NCBI GenBank assembly: GCA_036002485.1
Contig: DASYTI010000001.1
Coordinates: forward strand, 1 to 64,000
Direction of reading: 5' to 3'
DNA length: 64,000 nt
Source: Candidatus Methylomirabilota bacterium
GTDB taxonomy: Bacteria > Methylomirabilota > Methylomirabilia > Rokubacteriales > CSP1-6
Positions 27,967 through 37,563 of this stretch are shown here, piece by piece. How positions within the stretch are numbered: the stretch's first letter is position 1; the number at the start of each line of letters is the position of its first letter. Made by a program: the position numbers and the translations under genes. The notes below the pieces were generated by a model, which saw only the letters and a list, made by a program, of their open reading frames with translations, made no database searches and was not told the DNA's origin.

Positions 27967-27987
27967 TCGAGCTGAGACGCTGCCCGC
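27967..27987. repeat. Degenerate fragment of the dispersed repeat family
   Basis: TCGAGCTGAGACGCTGCCCG (plus one C) matches 57031-57051 with one difference and 49707 onward with two. It lies in the 205-bp gap between the ABC permease end (28048) and atpZ (27842), which otherwise shows nothing recognisable. Confidence 0.7.
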
Positions 27988-28047
27988 AATCCGAGCTGAC
28001 CCGCGGCGGTTGGCCGTCGCAAGGTGAGAACTCGATTGAATAGATTG

Positions 28048-29736
28048 CTAGCCGAAGACGCCGCCCATCCGGCCCGCGGCAAGTCTGTTGATGACGAGGA
28101 CGCTCAGGGCGGCCACGGCGATGAGAATGGCGCCCAGCGCGGCCGCCTCGCTCGAGCTGCCCGCGATGTAGAAGGTGAAGATTCCGTTCGTGATCATCTC
28201 CCAGCCGCCGAGCGCCAGGAAGAGCACGGCGGAGGCCTCCTGGAGCGAGGTCATGAAGGAGAAGAGGCTGCCCACGACGATGCCCTTCCAGATCAGGGGC
28301 AGGCTGATGTCGCGGATGGTCCGCAGCCCGGTGGCCCCCACGTTCTGGGCGGCCTCTTCCATGGAGCGATGGACGAGCAGGAGAGAGGAGTGGGCCGCCC
28401 GCACCGTGTAGGGCAGGCGTCGCACGGCCAGCACGAGCGGCATGACGATCCAGAAGGAGGTCAGGCCGCGATCGAAGCCGGGCAGGTCGAAGTGGAAGGC
28501 GCGGATGTAGGCGATGCCGATGGCCGTGCCGGGCACGGCCAGGATGAGCGTATTGATCGAGTCGAGGGCTCCGCGCCCCGGCAGCCGGGATCGCGCGAGC
28601 ACCCAGGCGATGGGCACGCCCACGGCGATGCAGAGGGCCACGGCCAGCCCCGAGTACAGAAAGCTGTTGAGGATGTACTTCGGGGTCTCGACGATCACCC
28701 GCTCGTAGTGCTGGAGCGTGTAGGAGAGCGGCAGCGGGGTCAGGGACCAGCCCTTGCTGAACGAGGCAAGGGCCACTCCCACGTACGGAATGAACGAGAG
28801 CAGCATGAGGGCGGAGAGGAACCCGACGGCCCCCGCCCGCTTCCACGGGGTCAAGCGGCGGCGCTCCACGGTCGCGTAGGACAGCGAGGCGTAGTCCTTG
28901 AGGCCCACCCAGCGACGGGCGACCATGAGGAAGACCACGGCCAGGATCACCATCAAGGCCGAGATCACGATCCCCATGCGGAAGATGCGGCGATCCACGA
29001 ACTGCACGATGTTGAGATAGGCCTGGGGCGCCAGCAAATCCTGGACGCCCAGGATGAGCGGGGTGGCGAAATCCGAGAAAGTCCAGATGAAGACCAGGAG
29101 GGCCCCCGCGACATAGCCGGGCGTCATGAGGGGCAGGGTCACCGTCCAGAACTTTCTCCATCCCCGCGCGCCCATGCTCTCCGCCGCCTCCTCGAGCGAG
29201 GGGTCGATCTTGCCGAGGGCGTCCACCACGTTGAGGGTGATCATGGGAAAGAGGTGGAGCGTCTCCACGAGCACGACCCCGTGGAGGCCGTAGAGGAAGT
29301 TGATGGGCTTGAGGAGATCGAAGACGTCCTGGAGCAGCACGTTGACGGAGCCGGCCCGGCCAAGGATGAAAGTGAAGCCGAGGGTGCCCACGAGGGGCGG
29401 CGAGATGATGGGGATCATGGTCAGGTAGCCGAAGAGCGCGCGCGCGGGAAAGTCGAAGCGCACGAGCAGGAAGGCCACGGCGATGCCGATCACGGAGGAG
29501 GCGGCCACGGTCGCCACGCCCAGGGCCAGAGACTTCCAGAGGGCCCGCAGGTAGAAGGCGTCGGTGAAGAAGGCCGTGAAGTTCGCGAGGGTGAGCCGGC
29601 CCGCCTCGTCGGTGACCGCGTCGTAGAAGATCCGGAGGAGCGGGTAAACGAGGAAGAGGACGAGGAAGAGCCAGAGGAGCCCGATGCCGAGCGCGGGCAG
29701 CGCCCGCCGTCTAGACACCTGCCGTCTCGACATCAT
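28048..29736 (-). CDS. ABC transporter permease, double-length (FbpB/AfuB type)
   Basis: A 562-residue inner-membrane protein with two homologous permease halves, about 12 helices. Each half has an EAA-type loop (EEAAESMGARGWRKFWTVTLP near 190 and EEAAQNVGATGLRTIRDISLP near 450), the hallmark of the Fe3+/sugar-phosphate/thiamine importer permeases. It follows its ATPase with a 26-nt overlap. Substrate not decided: iron is the default label, but a phosphorylated substrate suits the locus. Confidence 0.88.
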   Translation of the reverse strand: MMSRRQVSRRRALPALGIGLLWLFLVLFLVYPLLRIFYDAVTDEAGRLTLANFTAFFTDAFYLRALWKSLALGVATVAASSVIGIAVAFLLVRFDFPARALFGYLTMIPIISPPLVGTLGFTFILGRAGSVNVLLQDVFDLLKPINFLYGLHGVVLVETLHLFPMITLNVVDALGKIDPSLEEAAESMGARGWRKFWTVTLPLMTPGYVAGALLVFIWTFSDFATPLILGVQDLLAPQAYLNIVQFVDRRIFRMGIVISALMVILAVVFLMVARRWVGLKDYASLSYATVERRRLTPWKRAGAVGFLSALMLLSFIPYVGVALASFSKGWSLTPLPLSYTLQHYERVIVETPKYILNSFLYSGLAVALCIAVGVPIAWVLARSRLPGRGALDSINTLILAVPGTAIGIAYIRAFHFDLPGFDRGLTSFWIVMPLVLAVRRLPYTVRAAHSSLLLVHRSMEEAAQNVGATGLRTIRDISLPLIWKGIVVGSLFSFMTSLQEASAVLFLALGGWEMITNGIFTFYIAGSSSEAAALGAILIAVAALSVLVINRLAAGRMGGVFG

Positions 29737-30793
29737 CGGCCAGGGCCAGGGTCACCGAGGCGGGAAAGCTGACGGCGACCTCCCGGCCGATGGGGAGCGG
29801 CTCGTGGTGCCAGGCGTCGCGCACGTCGGCCCGGATGACCTGACCGCCGGCCGTCTCGACATCGTAGCGCACCGTGCTCCCGAGATAGGAAACGAAGGCC
29901 ACGCGGCCGCGCACCACGTTGCCGGCCGGCGACGGCCCGGAGTCCAGGGCGACGTTCTCCGGGCGGATGGCGAGCACGCAGCGCTCGCCGACCACGGCCT
30001 CCTCGATGGCCCGCAACGGGCCCAGCGGGGTCTCGACCATGAGTTGCCCGGGCGCGCGCGCACTCACCCGGCCGGGGACGAGGTTGTTGGTGCCCACGAA
30101 GTCTGCGACGAAGCGTGTCCGCGGCCGCTCGTAGAGCTCCTTGGGCGCCCCCACCTGCAGCACGCGACCGTCTCTCATGACGGCCACGCGGTCGGACAGC
30201 GAGAGGGCTTCTTCCTGGTCGTGGGTGACGTAGATGGTCGTGATGCGCAGCTCCTGCTGGAGTCTCCGGATCTCCGCGCGCACCTGGACCCGGATCTTGG
30301 CGTCGAGGTTCGAGAGCGGCTCGTCGAGGAGCAGGATGTCGGGGTTCAGCACGAGGGCGCGGGCCAGGGCCACCCGCTGCTGCTGCCCGCCCGAGAGCTG
30401 GCCGGGGTAGCGAGCCTCGAAGCCCGCGAGATTGACCTTGGCGAGGCCCTCGCGCAGGCGGCGCTCCACTTCTGCTCGGCTGAGCTTTCTCAGCTTGAGC
30501 CCGTACGCGACATTGCCCGCCACCGTCATGTGGGGCCAGAGCGCGTAGTTCTGGAACACCATGCCGATATTCCGCTCGTAGGGGGCGAGGCCGCTGACCA
30601 CCCGGTCCCCGAAGCGGATCTCCCCGGCGTCGGGCTGGTAGAAGCCGGCGAGGAGCCGCAGCAAGGTCGTCTTGCCGCAGCCCGACGGGCCCAGGAGCGT
30701 GAAGAGCTCGCCGTCACGCACGGTGAGATCCGCCCGGTCCACCGCGGTGACGGCGCCGAACCGCTTGACGACCTCGCTGATGCGAATGTCCAC
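29711..30793 (-). CDS. ABC transporter ATPase (FbpC/PotA/UgpC-like, with TOBE domain)
   Basis: A 360-residue ATPase: Walker A GPSGCGKTTLL, Q-loop MVFQNYALWP, signature LSGGQQQRVALARAL, Walker B ILLLDEPLSNLD, H-loop YVTHDQEEAL, and a TOBE C-terminal domain (about 280-355). The start is best placed at GTG 30793 (VDIRISEVVKRFGAV), 23 nt after the binding-protein stop. It energises the adjoining permease; since ugpC is missing, it could also serve UgpAE, which is a hypothesis. Confidence 0.88.
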   Translation of the reverse strand: MDIRISEVVKRFGAVTAVDRADLTVRDGELFTLLGPSGCGKTTLLRLLAGFYQPDAGEIRFGDRVVSGLAPYERNIGMVFQNYALWPHMTVAGNVAYGLKLRKLSRAEVERRLREGLAKVNLAGFEARYPGQLSGGQQQRVALARALVLNPDILLLDEPLSNLDAKIRVQVRAEIRRLQQELRITTIYVTHDQEEALSLSDRVAVMRDGRVLQVGAPKELYERPRTRFVADFVGTNNLVPGRVSARAPGQLMVETPLGPLRAIEEAVVGERCVLAIRPENVALDSGPSPAGNVVRGRVAFVSYLGSTVRYDVETAGGQVIRADVRDAWHHEPLPIGREVAVSFPASVTLALADDVETAGV

Positions 30794-30816
30794 GTGGTCG
30801 AGACCTTGGCCGGGGC

Positions 30817-31971
30817 CTACTTCTTCTTGAGGTCCTCCCACTTGACCTCGATGTCGCTGCGGAAGCGCGTCTTGAGGGCGTCGGAGCGCTTGGTCGCCAC
30901 CGTCTCGTCGTAGACGTTGGAGACATCGCGATCGAAATACGAGCGCACGCCGCCCGTGAACTCCACGGCCAGCTCCGCCGTCGAGCCCGGCGCGCCCTGG
31001 ACCTTGAACTTCGGCGTGATGGGAAAGAGGCCGCGCTCCATGAAGACCTTCTGCCCGCGCTCGGTCAGGAGGAACTCCACGAAGGCGCGCGCGGCCTTGG
31101 GATTGCGGGCGCCGGCCAGGATGGCCATGGGCTCCGGGGTGACGAAGGCGTTCTTCGGGGCCACGTACTTGATGTCGAAGCCCGCCAGCTTCTCCTCGAA
31201 GGCCATGTACGAGGGCACCGCGAAGCCCGCGGCGAACTCGCCCTTGGCGACCACGGTGGGCACGTCGCGGCTGCGCGCGGTGAAGTGCCCGGTCTGGGAG
31301 GCCAAGCGTGTCAGCCACTCCCAGCCCTTCTCCTCGCCGAGCATGGAGAGGATGACCTCGTACGTCGCGTTCGAGGAAGACGAGCGCGTGGGCGCGCACT
31401 GCGCCACCTCGCCCTTGAGCTTCGGATTCAGCAGGTCGTCCCATTCTTTCAGCTCGGGGACGCCGAGCCGCTGGAGCCGACGCGGATGGTACACGAGCCC
31501 ATAGGGCTCCAGCGCCGTGCCCACCCAGTAGCCGTCCTTGTCCTTGAGAGGAATGGGCCTGGGCTTCCCGATCGAGGCCGGGATGGAATCCCAGGCCGCG
31601 CGGGAGATCTCGACCTTCTGGAGCAGCTTCTGCTCGGCCAGCTTCTCGAAGAGGGCCGACTCGCCGCCCCAGAAGATGTCCGCCTCCGGCTTGCCCTTCC
31701 ACTCCACGATGCGCCCGTACGCGACGGGGGTGCCGGCGGGGATGGCATTCACCTTCACCGCGATGTTCCACTTCTCCTTCGCATAGTCGGCAAAGGCCTT
31801 GAGGGAGGCGTCGTGGATGAACTTCGAGATCGGGGTGATCAGGTTGAGCTCGCCTTCTATCTGAGCCTGGGGGGGCGCCCCCGCGGGCGCCTGGGCCCGG
31901 GCCGGCACAACGAATCCGGGGACAGCGAGCGGCAGAGCCAGCGCCGCCACCGCGGCGATCAGTCTCGTCAT
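30817..31971 (-). CDS. ABC transporter periplasmic substrate-binding protein (FbpA/AfuA-like)
   Basis: A 384-residue protein with a signal peptide (MTRLIAAVAALALPLAVPG, cleavage near ARAQA). It belongs to the class of extracellular solute-binding proteins that binds ferric ion, thiamine or phosphorylated compounds (ADIFWGGESALFEKLAEQKLL, NPKAARAFVEFLLTERGQK). The ferric-binding C-terminal Tyr-Tyr pair is not obvious. ATG at 31971 with GGAGG upstream decides the start. It begins 20 bp after glpK. Confidence 0.82.
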   Translation of the reverse strand: MTRLIAAVAALALPLAVPGFVVPARAQAPAGAPPQAQIEGELNLITPISKFIHDASLKAFADYAKEKWNIAVKVNAIPAGTPVAYGRIVEWKGKPEADIFWGGESALFEKLAEQKLLQKVEISRAAWDSIPASIGKPRPIPLKDKDGYWVGTALEPYGLVYHPRRLQRLGVPELKEWDDLLNPKLKGEVAQCAPTRSSSSNATYEVILSMLGEEKGWEWLTRLASQTGHFTARSRDVPTVVAKGEFAAGFAVPSYMAFEEKLAGFDIKYVAPKNAFVTPEPMAILAGARNPKAARAFVEFLLTERGQKVFMERGLFPITPKFKVQGAPGSTAELAVEFTGGVRSYFDRDVSNVYDETVATKRSDALKTRFRSDIEVKWEDLKKK

Positions 31972-31991
31972 GAATGCCTCCTTGAGGTTGC

Positions 31992-33488
31992 TCAGTGGTC
32001 CGCCCAGTCGCGGGCGTGCTCGACGGCCCGGCGCCACCGCGCATAGGCCGCCTCGCGGGCTTCCGGCTTCGCCGCCGGCACGAAGCGGCGCTCGAGACGC
32101 CAGCGCCGGGCGAGGTCCGCGGTCTTCCATATCCCCGCGCCCACTCCGGACAGCGCGGCGGCCCCCAGCCCCGTCGTCTCCGTCATGGCGGGGCGAAGGA
32201 CTTCAACGTCTAGCACGTCGGCCTGAACCTGGCAGAGAAAATCATTGGCGGCGGCGCCGCCGTCGACGCGGAGGGTGCGGATGGGAACGCCCGCCTCGAG
32301 GGCCATGGTGTCGAGAACGTCGCGGCTCTGGAAGGCGATGGCCTCGAGGGCCGCGCGCGCGATGTGAGCGCGGCGGGTGCCGCGCGTGATGCCGATGAGG
32401 ACGCCGCGCGCATACGGGTCCCAGTACGGCGCGCCGAGCCCGGTGAAGGCCGGCACGAGGTAGAGGCCGCCCGTGTCGGGCACGGACTCCGCGAGCGCCT
32501 GGGACTCGTCGGCCCGCGAGATGATGCCCAGCCCGTCGCGCAGCCACTGCACGACGGCCCCCGCGACGAATACGCTGCCTTCGAGCGCATAGGTCGTGGC
32601 GCCGTCGAGCTGCCAGGCGACCGTGGTCAGGAGGCCGCGCTCGGAGGCGACGGGGCGCTCGCCCGTATTGAGGAGGACGAAGCAGCCGGTGCCGTACGTG
32701 TTCTTGGCCATGCCAGGCTCGAAGCAGGCCTGGCCGAAGAGCGCGGCCTGCTGATCCCCGGCCATGCCCGTGACGGGAATGCCCGCGGGCAGATCGCCGC
32801 CCGCCGTCTCGCCGAACAGGCCTGCCGAAGGCTTGACCTCGGGCAGCATCGCCATGGGCACGCCCAGCTGCCCGCACAAGCTCTGGTTCCACTGCAATGT
32901 CCGGATATCGAAGCAGAGCGTCCGCGACGCGTTGGAGACATCCGTGGCGTGCACGCGGCCGTCGGTGAGCCGCCAGAGGAGCCACGAATCCACCGTCCCG
33001 AAGGCGAGCTCTCCCCGCTCCGCCCGCCCGCGCGCTCCCGGTATCTCGTCGAGCAGCCAGCGGATCTTGGTTCCCGAGAAGTATGGATCGAGCACGAGGC
33101 CCGTCCGGTTCCGGAACTCCGCCTCGAGCCCGTCGGCGCGCAGCCGCTCGCAGAATGGCGCCGTGCGGCGGCACTGCCAGACGATGGCATGGTGGATCGG
33201 GCGGCCCGACCGGCGATCCCAGACGACCGCCGTCTCCCGCTGGTTGGTGATGCCGATGGCCGCGATGTCAGAGACCGCGATGCGCGCCCGCGCGATGGCT
33301 CGCGCCACGGCTTCGATCGTGGTGATCCAGATCTGCTCGGGATCGTGCTCGACCCAGCCGGGCTGGGGGTAGTGTTGCGCCAGCTCCACGTAACCGCTGC
33401 CCCGCACGAGGCCGTCGGGATCGACCACGAGCGCTCGTGAGCCGGTGGTGCCCTGGTCGAGGGCGAGGATGTAACGGCGGGCCGTCAT
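31992..33488 (-). CDS. glpK: Glycerol kinase
   Basis: Phosphorylates glycerol to sn-glycerol 3-phosphate with ATP. The 498-residue FGGY kinase begins [16 protein letters not shown] and contains [44 protein letters not shown] and [14 protein letters not shown]. Length is normal. ATG at 33488 overlaps the upstream phosphodiesterase stop as ATGA; longer in-frame extensions are not GlpK-like. Confidence 0.95.
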   Translation of the reverse strand: MTARRYILALDQGTTGSRALVVDPDGLVRGSGYVELAQHYPQPGWVEHDPEQIWITTIEAVARAIARARIAVSDIAAIGITNQRETAVVWDRRSGRPIHHAIVWQCRRTAPFCERLRADGLEAEFRNRTGLVLDPYFSGTKIRWLLDEIPGARGRAERGELAFGTVDSWLLWRLTDGRVHATDVSNASRTLCFDIRTLQWNQSLCGQLGVPMAMLPEVKPSAGLFGETAGGDLPAGIPVTGMAGDQQAALFGQACFEPGMAKNTYGTGCFVLLNTGERPVASERGLLTTVAWQLDGATTYALEGSVFVAGAVVQWLRDGLGIISRADESQALAESVPDTGGLYLVPAFTGLGAPYWDPYARGVLIGITRGTRRAHIARAALEAIAFQSRDVLDTMALEAGVPIRTLRVDGGAAANDFLCQVQADVLDVEVLRPAMTETTGLGAAALSGVGAGIWKTADLARRWRLERRFVPAAKPEAREAAYARWRRAVEHARDWADH

Positions 33489-34309
33489 CGGCCGAGGAGC
33501 GTCTTGGCCACGTCCGGCTGATCGGTGATGAGGACGGCGACGCCGGCGCCGATGAGGCGCTTCATGGCCGCCGCGTCGTTGACCGTCCACGCGCCGACCT
33601 GGATCCCCGCCTGCCGCGCCTGGGCCAGCGCGGCCGTGTCCACCACCGTATGCTCCAGGCCGACGAAGCCGACGCCCGACGCCCTCAGCGCCTCGAGCTC
33701 GGCCGTGAGCGTGGTGCGCCCGAGCATCCTGGCCGAGTAGAGGGCGCAGATGGCGAGATCGCGACGCAGCTCCCTCATGCGCTTCCAGGTGGCGGGCTCG
33801 AAGGCCATCGCCACCGTCGAGCCCACCATGCGGTGACGGTCGAGGATAACCAGGACTTTCTCCTCGATGCCCGGATAGCGGGCGCGGCCGGCGTCGAGCT
33901 TGATCTCGAGCAGCATCCGGCGCCCGCCCTGGGACGCGACGGCCGTCACCTCGTCGAGCGTGGGCACGGTCTCGCCGGTGACGGCGCCGGCTCTGTCCTT
34001 GAGACGGAGGGCCTTGAGCTCGGCCACGGTCCGGTCCTTCACCGCTCCCTGGCCGTTCGTCGTCCGGTCGAGCGTCGGATCGTGAATGACCACCACCTCG
34101 CCGTCCCGGGAGAGGTGAACGTCGAACTCGATGAAATCGGCGCCGAGGGCGACGGCGTTCCGGAAGGCGAGGAGGCTGTTCTCGGGCCAGAGGAGGGCGC
34201 CGCCCCGGTGTGCGGCGAGCAGGGTGGCGGGCTTCCCCTGCCCTCCCACCGATCCGGCGACCACGGCGAGACCAACCAGCGCCCAGCCGGCCAGCGAGAC
34301 CAGGCGCAA
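33485..34309 (-). CDS. ugpQ: Glycerophosphodiester phosphodiesterase, exported
   Basis: Hydrolyses glycerophosphodiesters (deacylated phospholipids) to glycerol 3-phosphate and an alcohol. The 274-residue protein has an N-terminal hydrophobic segment (about 5-21), suggesting a periplasmic enzyme unlike cytoplasmic E. coli UgpQ. The GDPD domain shows [36 protein letters not shown] and LLEIKLDAG, covering the catalytic His pair and metal ligands. Start appears to be TTG at 34309, 1 nt after the ugpE stop. Confidence 0.9.
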   Translation of the reverse strand: MRLVSLAGWALVGLAVVAGSVGGQGKPATLLAAHRGGALLWPENSLLAFRNAVALGADFIEFDVHLSRDGEVVVIHDPTLDRTTNGQGAVKDRTVAELKALRLKDRAGAVTGETVPTLDEVTAVASQGGRRMLLEIKLDAGRARYPGIEEKVLVILDRHRMVGSTVAMAFEPATWKRMRELRRDLAICALYSARMLGRTTLTAELEALRASGVGFVGLEHTVVDTAALAQARQAGIQVGAWTVNDAAAMKRLIGAGVAVLITDQPDVAKTLLGR

Positions 34310-34310
34310 G

Positions 34311-35201
34311 TTATTTCTCGCTCTCGATGAGGCCCTTCACGAACCAGCGCTGCATGAAGATGATGATGGCCACGGGAGGCAGGAGGGCCATCATGGCGCC
34401 GGCCATGATGAGGTTCCAGGTGGGCAGCTCGGTGCCGCTGCGCGGGATCAGCCCCTCGAGCCCGATGACCACCGTTCGCATCGCCTCGGTATTGGTGATG
34501 AGGAGCGGCCACAGGTATTGGTTCCAGCCGAAGATGAAGAGCACCACGAAGAGCGCGGCGATGTTCGCCCAGGACAGGGGCAGGAGGAACTGGAAGAGGA
34601 AGCGGATGGGCCCGGCGCCGTCGAGCTGCGCGGCCTCGGCCAGCTCGTTGGGAATGGTCAGGTAGAACTGGCGGAAGAGGAAGGTGGCGGTGGCCGAGGC
34701 CACGAGAGGGATGGTGAGCCCCTGATAGGTATTGAGCCAGCCGAGGGTGCCCACCACCTCGTAGGTGGACATGAGGCGCACGGGCACGGGCAGCATGAGG
34801 GTGACGAAGATCATCCAGAAGCAGAGTATGCGCCCGCGGAAATCGAAGTAGACGATGGCGAAGGCCGAGAGCATGGAGATGATGATCTTGCCCACGGCCA
34901 CGGCCACCGCCATCACCAGGCTGTTCATGAGCATGCGGCCCATGTGGACCTTGCGCCATGCCTCTGCGTAGTTCTCCAGGAGATGCGAAGACGGGATGAG
35001 CCGCGGCGGTCGCTGGACGACTTCCTGGATATCCTGGGTGGAGATGACGAAGGCGTAGTAGAGGGGGAAGGTGACCACGGCGATGCAGGCGATGAGCAGC
35101 GCGTGCACGATGGCCGCATTCCACGGGAATGGTTTCTTTCGAGGCGCCGCCACCACGCCGACGCGCACACGCTCGAGCTGCCCCGCGCCGACCGCGCTCA
35201 T
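34311..35201 (-). CDS. ugpE: Glycerol-3-phosphate ABC transporter permease UgpE
   Basis: One of two membrane subunits of the G3P/glycerophosphodiester importer. The 296-residue protein has six helices and the EAA loop ELAEAAQLDGAGPIRFLF. The motifs ISTQDIQEV and TLGWLNTYQGLTIPLVASAT are typical of UgpE. ATG at 35201 overlaps the ugpA stop as ATGA. Confidence 0.92.
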   Translation of the reverse strand: MSAVGAGQLERVRVGVVAAPRKKPFPWNAAIVHALLIACIAVVTFPLYYAFVISTQDIQEVVQRPPRLIPSSHLLENYAEAWRKVHMGRMLMNSLVMAVAVAVGKIIISMLSAFAIVYFDFRGRILCFWMIFVTLMLPVPVRLMSTYEVVGTLGWLNTYQGLTIPLVASATATFLFRQFYLTIPNELAEAAQLDGAGPIRFLFQFLLPLSWANIAALFVVLFIFGWNQYLWPLLITNTEAMRTVVIGLEGLIPRSGTELPTWNLIMAGAMMALLPPVAIIIFMQRWFVKGLIESEK

Positions 35202-36082
35202 CGGTAAGTAACCTTCTTCTCGGCGAAGCGGAACTGGAGCATGGTCAGGCCGATGACGAGGGCCATCAGGATCACGGACTGGGCGCCCGAGGAGCCGAGG
35301 TTCAAGCCGATGAAACCGTCCTTGTAGAGCTTGTAGACCATGATGGTCGTGGCATCTCCGGGTCCGCCCTTGGTGACGGCGTCGATGACGCCGAAGGACT
35401 CGAAGAAGGCGAACACCATGTTGAGGACCACGAGATAGAACGTGATGGGCGAGACGAGGGGAAAGACGATGGAGCGGAAGCGGCGCACCGGTCCTGCCCC
35501 GTCCACGTCCGCCGCCTCCATCACGGCGCCGGGGATGGCGAGGAGCCCCGCGATGTAGAAGGCGATGTTGTAGCCGAGGTGCGTCCACGCCGTGGCCGCG
35601 ATGACCAGCGTCATGGCCACCCAGCCCTTGAGGAGCCAGTTGAACTCGTAGGCCGTCACGAAGGAGAGGAAGTACGGCAGCACACCGTAGGTGGGATGGA
35701 AGATGAAAAGGAAGATGATGCCCGACACCGCGGGCGCGATGCCGTAGGGCCAGAGGAGGAGCGTCCGGTAGGCGGCCAGGCCCCGGATCTTCTGGGTGGC
35801 GAGGGCGGCAAGCACGAGCGCCCCCGCCACCGCCAGCACCGTCACCCCCGCCGCGAAGACGAGGGAGTTGGCCACGCTCCGGTAGTACTCGGGGTCGGCG
35901 AGCAGCTTGGTGAAGTTCTCCAGGCCGATGAAGGTCATGGTGTCGCCGAAGGGCGAGACGCGGTACAGGGAAAGCTGAAGCGACTTGAGGGCGGGCCAGA
36001 AGAAGAAGACCACGGTCACCGCCATCTGGGGAAAGACCAGCACGTATGGCAGCCACCAACTCCGGAAGACCGTCCGTTGCAT
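35198..36082 (-). CDS. ugpA: Glycerol-3-phosphate ABC transporter permease UgpA
   Basis: Second membrane subunit, 294 residues, six helices. The EAA loop reads VMEAADVDGAGPVRRFRSIVF; the N-terminal FFFWPALKSLQLSLYRV and FIGLENFTKLLADPEY are typical. It starts 23 nt after the ugpB stop. Confidence 0.93.
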   Translation of the reverse strand: MQRTVFRSWWLPYVLVFPQMAVTVVFFFWPALKSLQLSLYRVSPFGDTMTFIGLENFTKLLADPEYYRSVANSLVFAAGVTVLAVAGALVLAALATQKIRGLAAYRTLLLWPYGIAPAVSGIIFLFIFHPTYGVLPYFLSFVTAYEFNWLLKGWVAMTLVIAATAWTHLGYNIAFYIAGLLAIPGAVMEAADVDGAGPVRRFRSIVFPLVSPITFYLVVLNMVFAFFESFGVIDAVTKGGPGDATTIMVYKLYKDGFIGLNLGSSGAQSVILMALVIGLTMLQFRFAEKKVTYR

Positions 36083-36105
36083 GACGCCGCCCGCCCGTCC
36101 GCGAC

Positions 36106-37437
36106 CTATTGCTTGTTGGCGGCCGCGAACTCCTTGAGGAGGTCGTTGGACTTGGCCGCGGCGTCGTCCAGTCCCTGCTTGGCCGTCTTCTTGCCCGCGA
36201 AGATGTTCTCGAGCTCGCTCTCGATGACGTCCCGGATCTGGACGAAATTGCCCAGGCGCAGCCCCTGGCTATTGGGAGTGGCCTTGCCCTTGGTCAGCTG
36301 GGCGAAGGCCGTCCACTGGTCTGGGTTCTTCTTGAAATGGTAGCCCGCCTCGAGATTCTTCACCGCGCTGTTCGAGATGGCGAGATAACCGGTGGTCACG
36401 TGCCACCACATCTGCTGGTTCGTCTCGGAGACGAACTTGAGGAACCGCGCCGTCCCGCGGTTCTCGTTCGCTGGTTTGCCCTTCATGACCCAGAGGGTGG
36501 CGCCCCCGATGATGGAGGTGGCCTTGGGGTAGGGCGGGCCCCAGTGCGGCAGCTGACCCGTGCCCCACGCGAACTTGACGCCGCGGGTGAAGCCGCCGAT
36601 GAGCGCCGAGGACTGGATGTACATGGCGCACTCGCCGTTGATGAACTTCGGGTCGGCCGTGCCTGCCCGCCCGCCGTAGGAGTAGACGTTGTCCTTCTGC
36701 CAGGCGGCAAGCTGGCCGATGTGCTTGACGCCGAACTCCTTGTTGATGAGGAGCTGCACGTCCAGGCCGTCGAACCCGTTCCGCCTGGTCGCGAAGGGCT
36801 GGTCGTGCCAGGCGTGCATGTTCTCCACCATCGTCCAGGACGGCCAGCCCGTGGAGAAGCCGCACTTGGCCGCTCCCGAGGCGATGATCTTCTTCGCGTA
36901 CTCCTCGACCTGCTTCCAGGTCTGCGGCGGCTTGGCGGGATCCAGCCCGGCCTTCTGGAAGACGTCCTTGTTGTAGTAGAAGATCGGCGTGGAGGAGTTG
37001 AACGGCATTGAGTAGAGGTTGCCGTCCTTCGTGTAGTAGCCCACCACGGGCGCGATGAAGTCCTTCCAGTCCACGGCGATCTCCTGCTCCTTGAAGAGCT
37101 GGTAGACCGGATGCACGGCGCCCGAGAGCAACATGGTCTGGGTGCCGACCTCGAAGACCTGCACGATATTCGGGGCCTGGCGCTGCCGGTAGGCGGCGAT
37201 GGCCGCGGTCAGGGTCTCCGGATACGTGCCCTTGCGGAGCGCCTTGACCTCGTACTCGGACTGGCTCTCGTTGAACTGCTTGACCAGCTCGTTGGTCGCG
37301 TCACCGAGCTGGCCCGGCATGGCATGCCAGAACTGGATCTCCGTCTTGGCCGAGGCGGGTGACGGCGCGAGGGCGACCAGGGCCGAGAGGGCGACGGCGC
37401 CGGTGATCGACCGCCAGACAGTCGTGGTGCGAGGCAT
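36106..37437 (-). CDS. ugpB: Glycerol-3-phosphate-binding periplasmic protein UgpB
   Basis: Captures sn-glycerol 3-phosphate or glycerophosphocholine for UgpAE. The 443-residue protein has a signal peptide ending PASAKTEI, then IQFWHAMPGQLG, FNSSTPIFYYNKDVF and FSTGWPSWTMVENMHAWHD, which are diagnostic UgpB segments lining the substrate site. ATG at 37437 has GAGGAGG upstream and is preferred over the in-frame extension to 37530. Confidence 0.95.
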   Translation of the reverse strand: MPRTTTVWRSITGAVALSALVALAPSPASAKTEIQFWHAMPGQLGDATNELVKQFNESQSEYEVKALRKGTYPETLTAAIAAYRQRQAPNIVQVFEVGTQTMLLSGAVHPVYQLFKEQEIAVDWKDFIAPVVGYYTKDGNLYSMPFNSSTPIFYYNKDVFQKAGLDPAKPPQTWKQVEEYAKKIIASGAAKCGFSTGWPSWTMVENMHAWHDQPFATRRNGFDGLDVQLLINKEFGVKHIGQLAAWQKDNVYSYGGRAGTADPKFINGECAMYIQSSALIGGFTRGVKFAWGTGQLPHWGPPYPKATSIIGGATLWVMKGKPANENRGTARFLKFVSETNQQMWWHVTTGYLAISNSAVKNLEAGYHFKKNPDQWTAFAQLTKGKATPNSQGLRLGNFVQIRDVIESELENIFAGKKTAKQGLDDAAAKSNDLLKEFAAANKQ

Positions 37438-37550
37438 GGCCGTCCTCCTCGTGGGAAATGGGTCCGAGACGCCGGTCATGCTACCGGAGCTGTGTCTCGC
37501 CGGGGTTGCGGGCTCGTGACGTTTGCGCATCGCCGCGCCAAGCGGGTCGG

Positions 37551-37559
37551 ACTATAGCA
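37551..37559 (-). promoter_or_regulatory. Candidate extended -10 promoter before ugpB
   Basis: TGCTATAGT on the minus strand is an extended -10 element (TGn plus TATAGT) in the 126-bp gap between glpD and ugpB; no good -35 accompanies it. It would give a leader of about 105 nt and allow ugpBAE to be driven separately from glpD. Confidence 0.4.
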
Positions 37560-37563
37560 CGAA

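Noticed and set aside
29711-32044. A 777-codon frame that would fuse the ABC ATPase to upstream sequence
   Set aside because: The N-terminal part is an off-frame shadow of the substrate-binding protein; ATPase homology starts at 30793.
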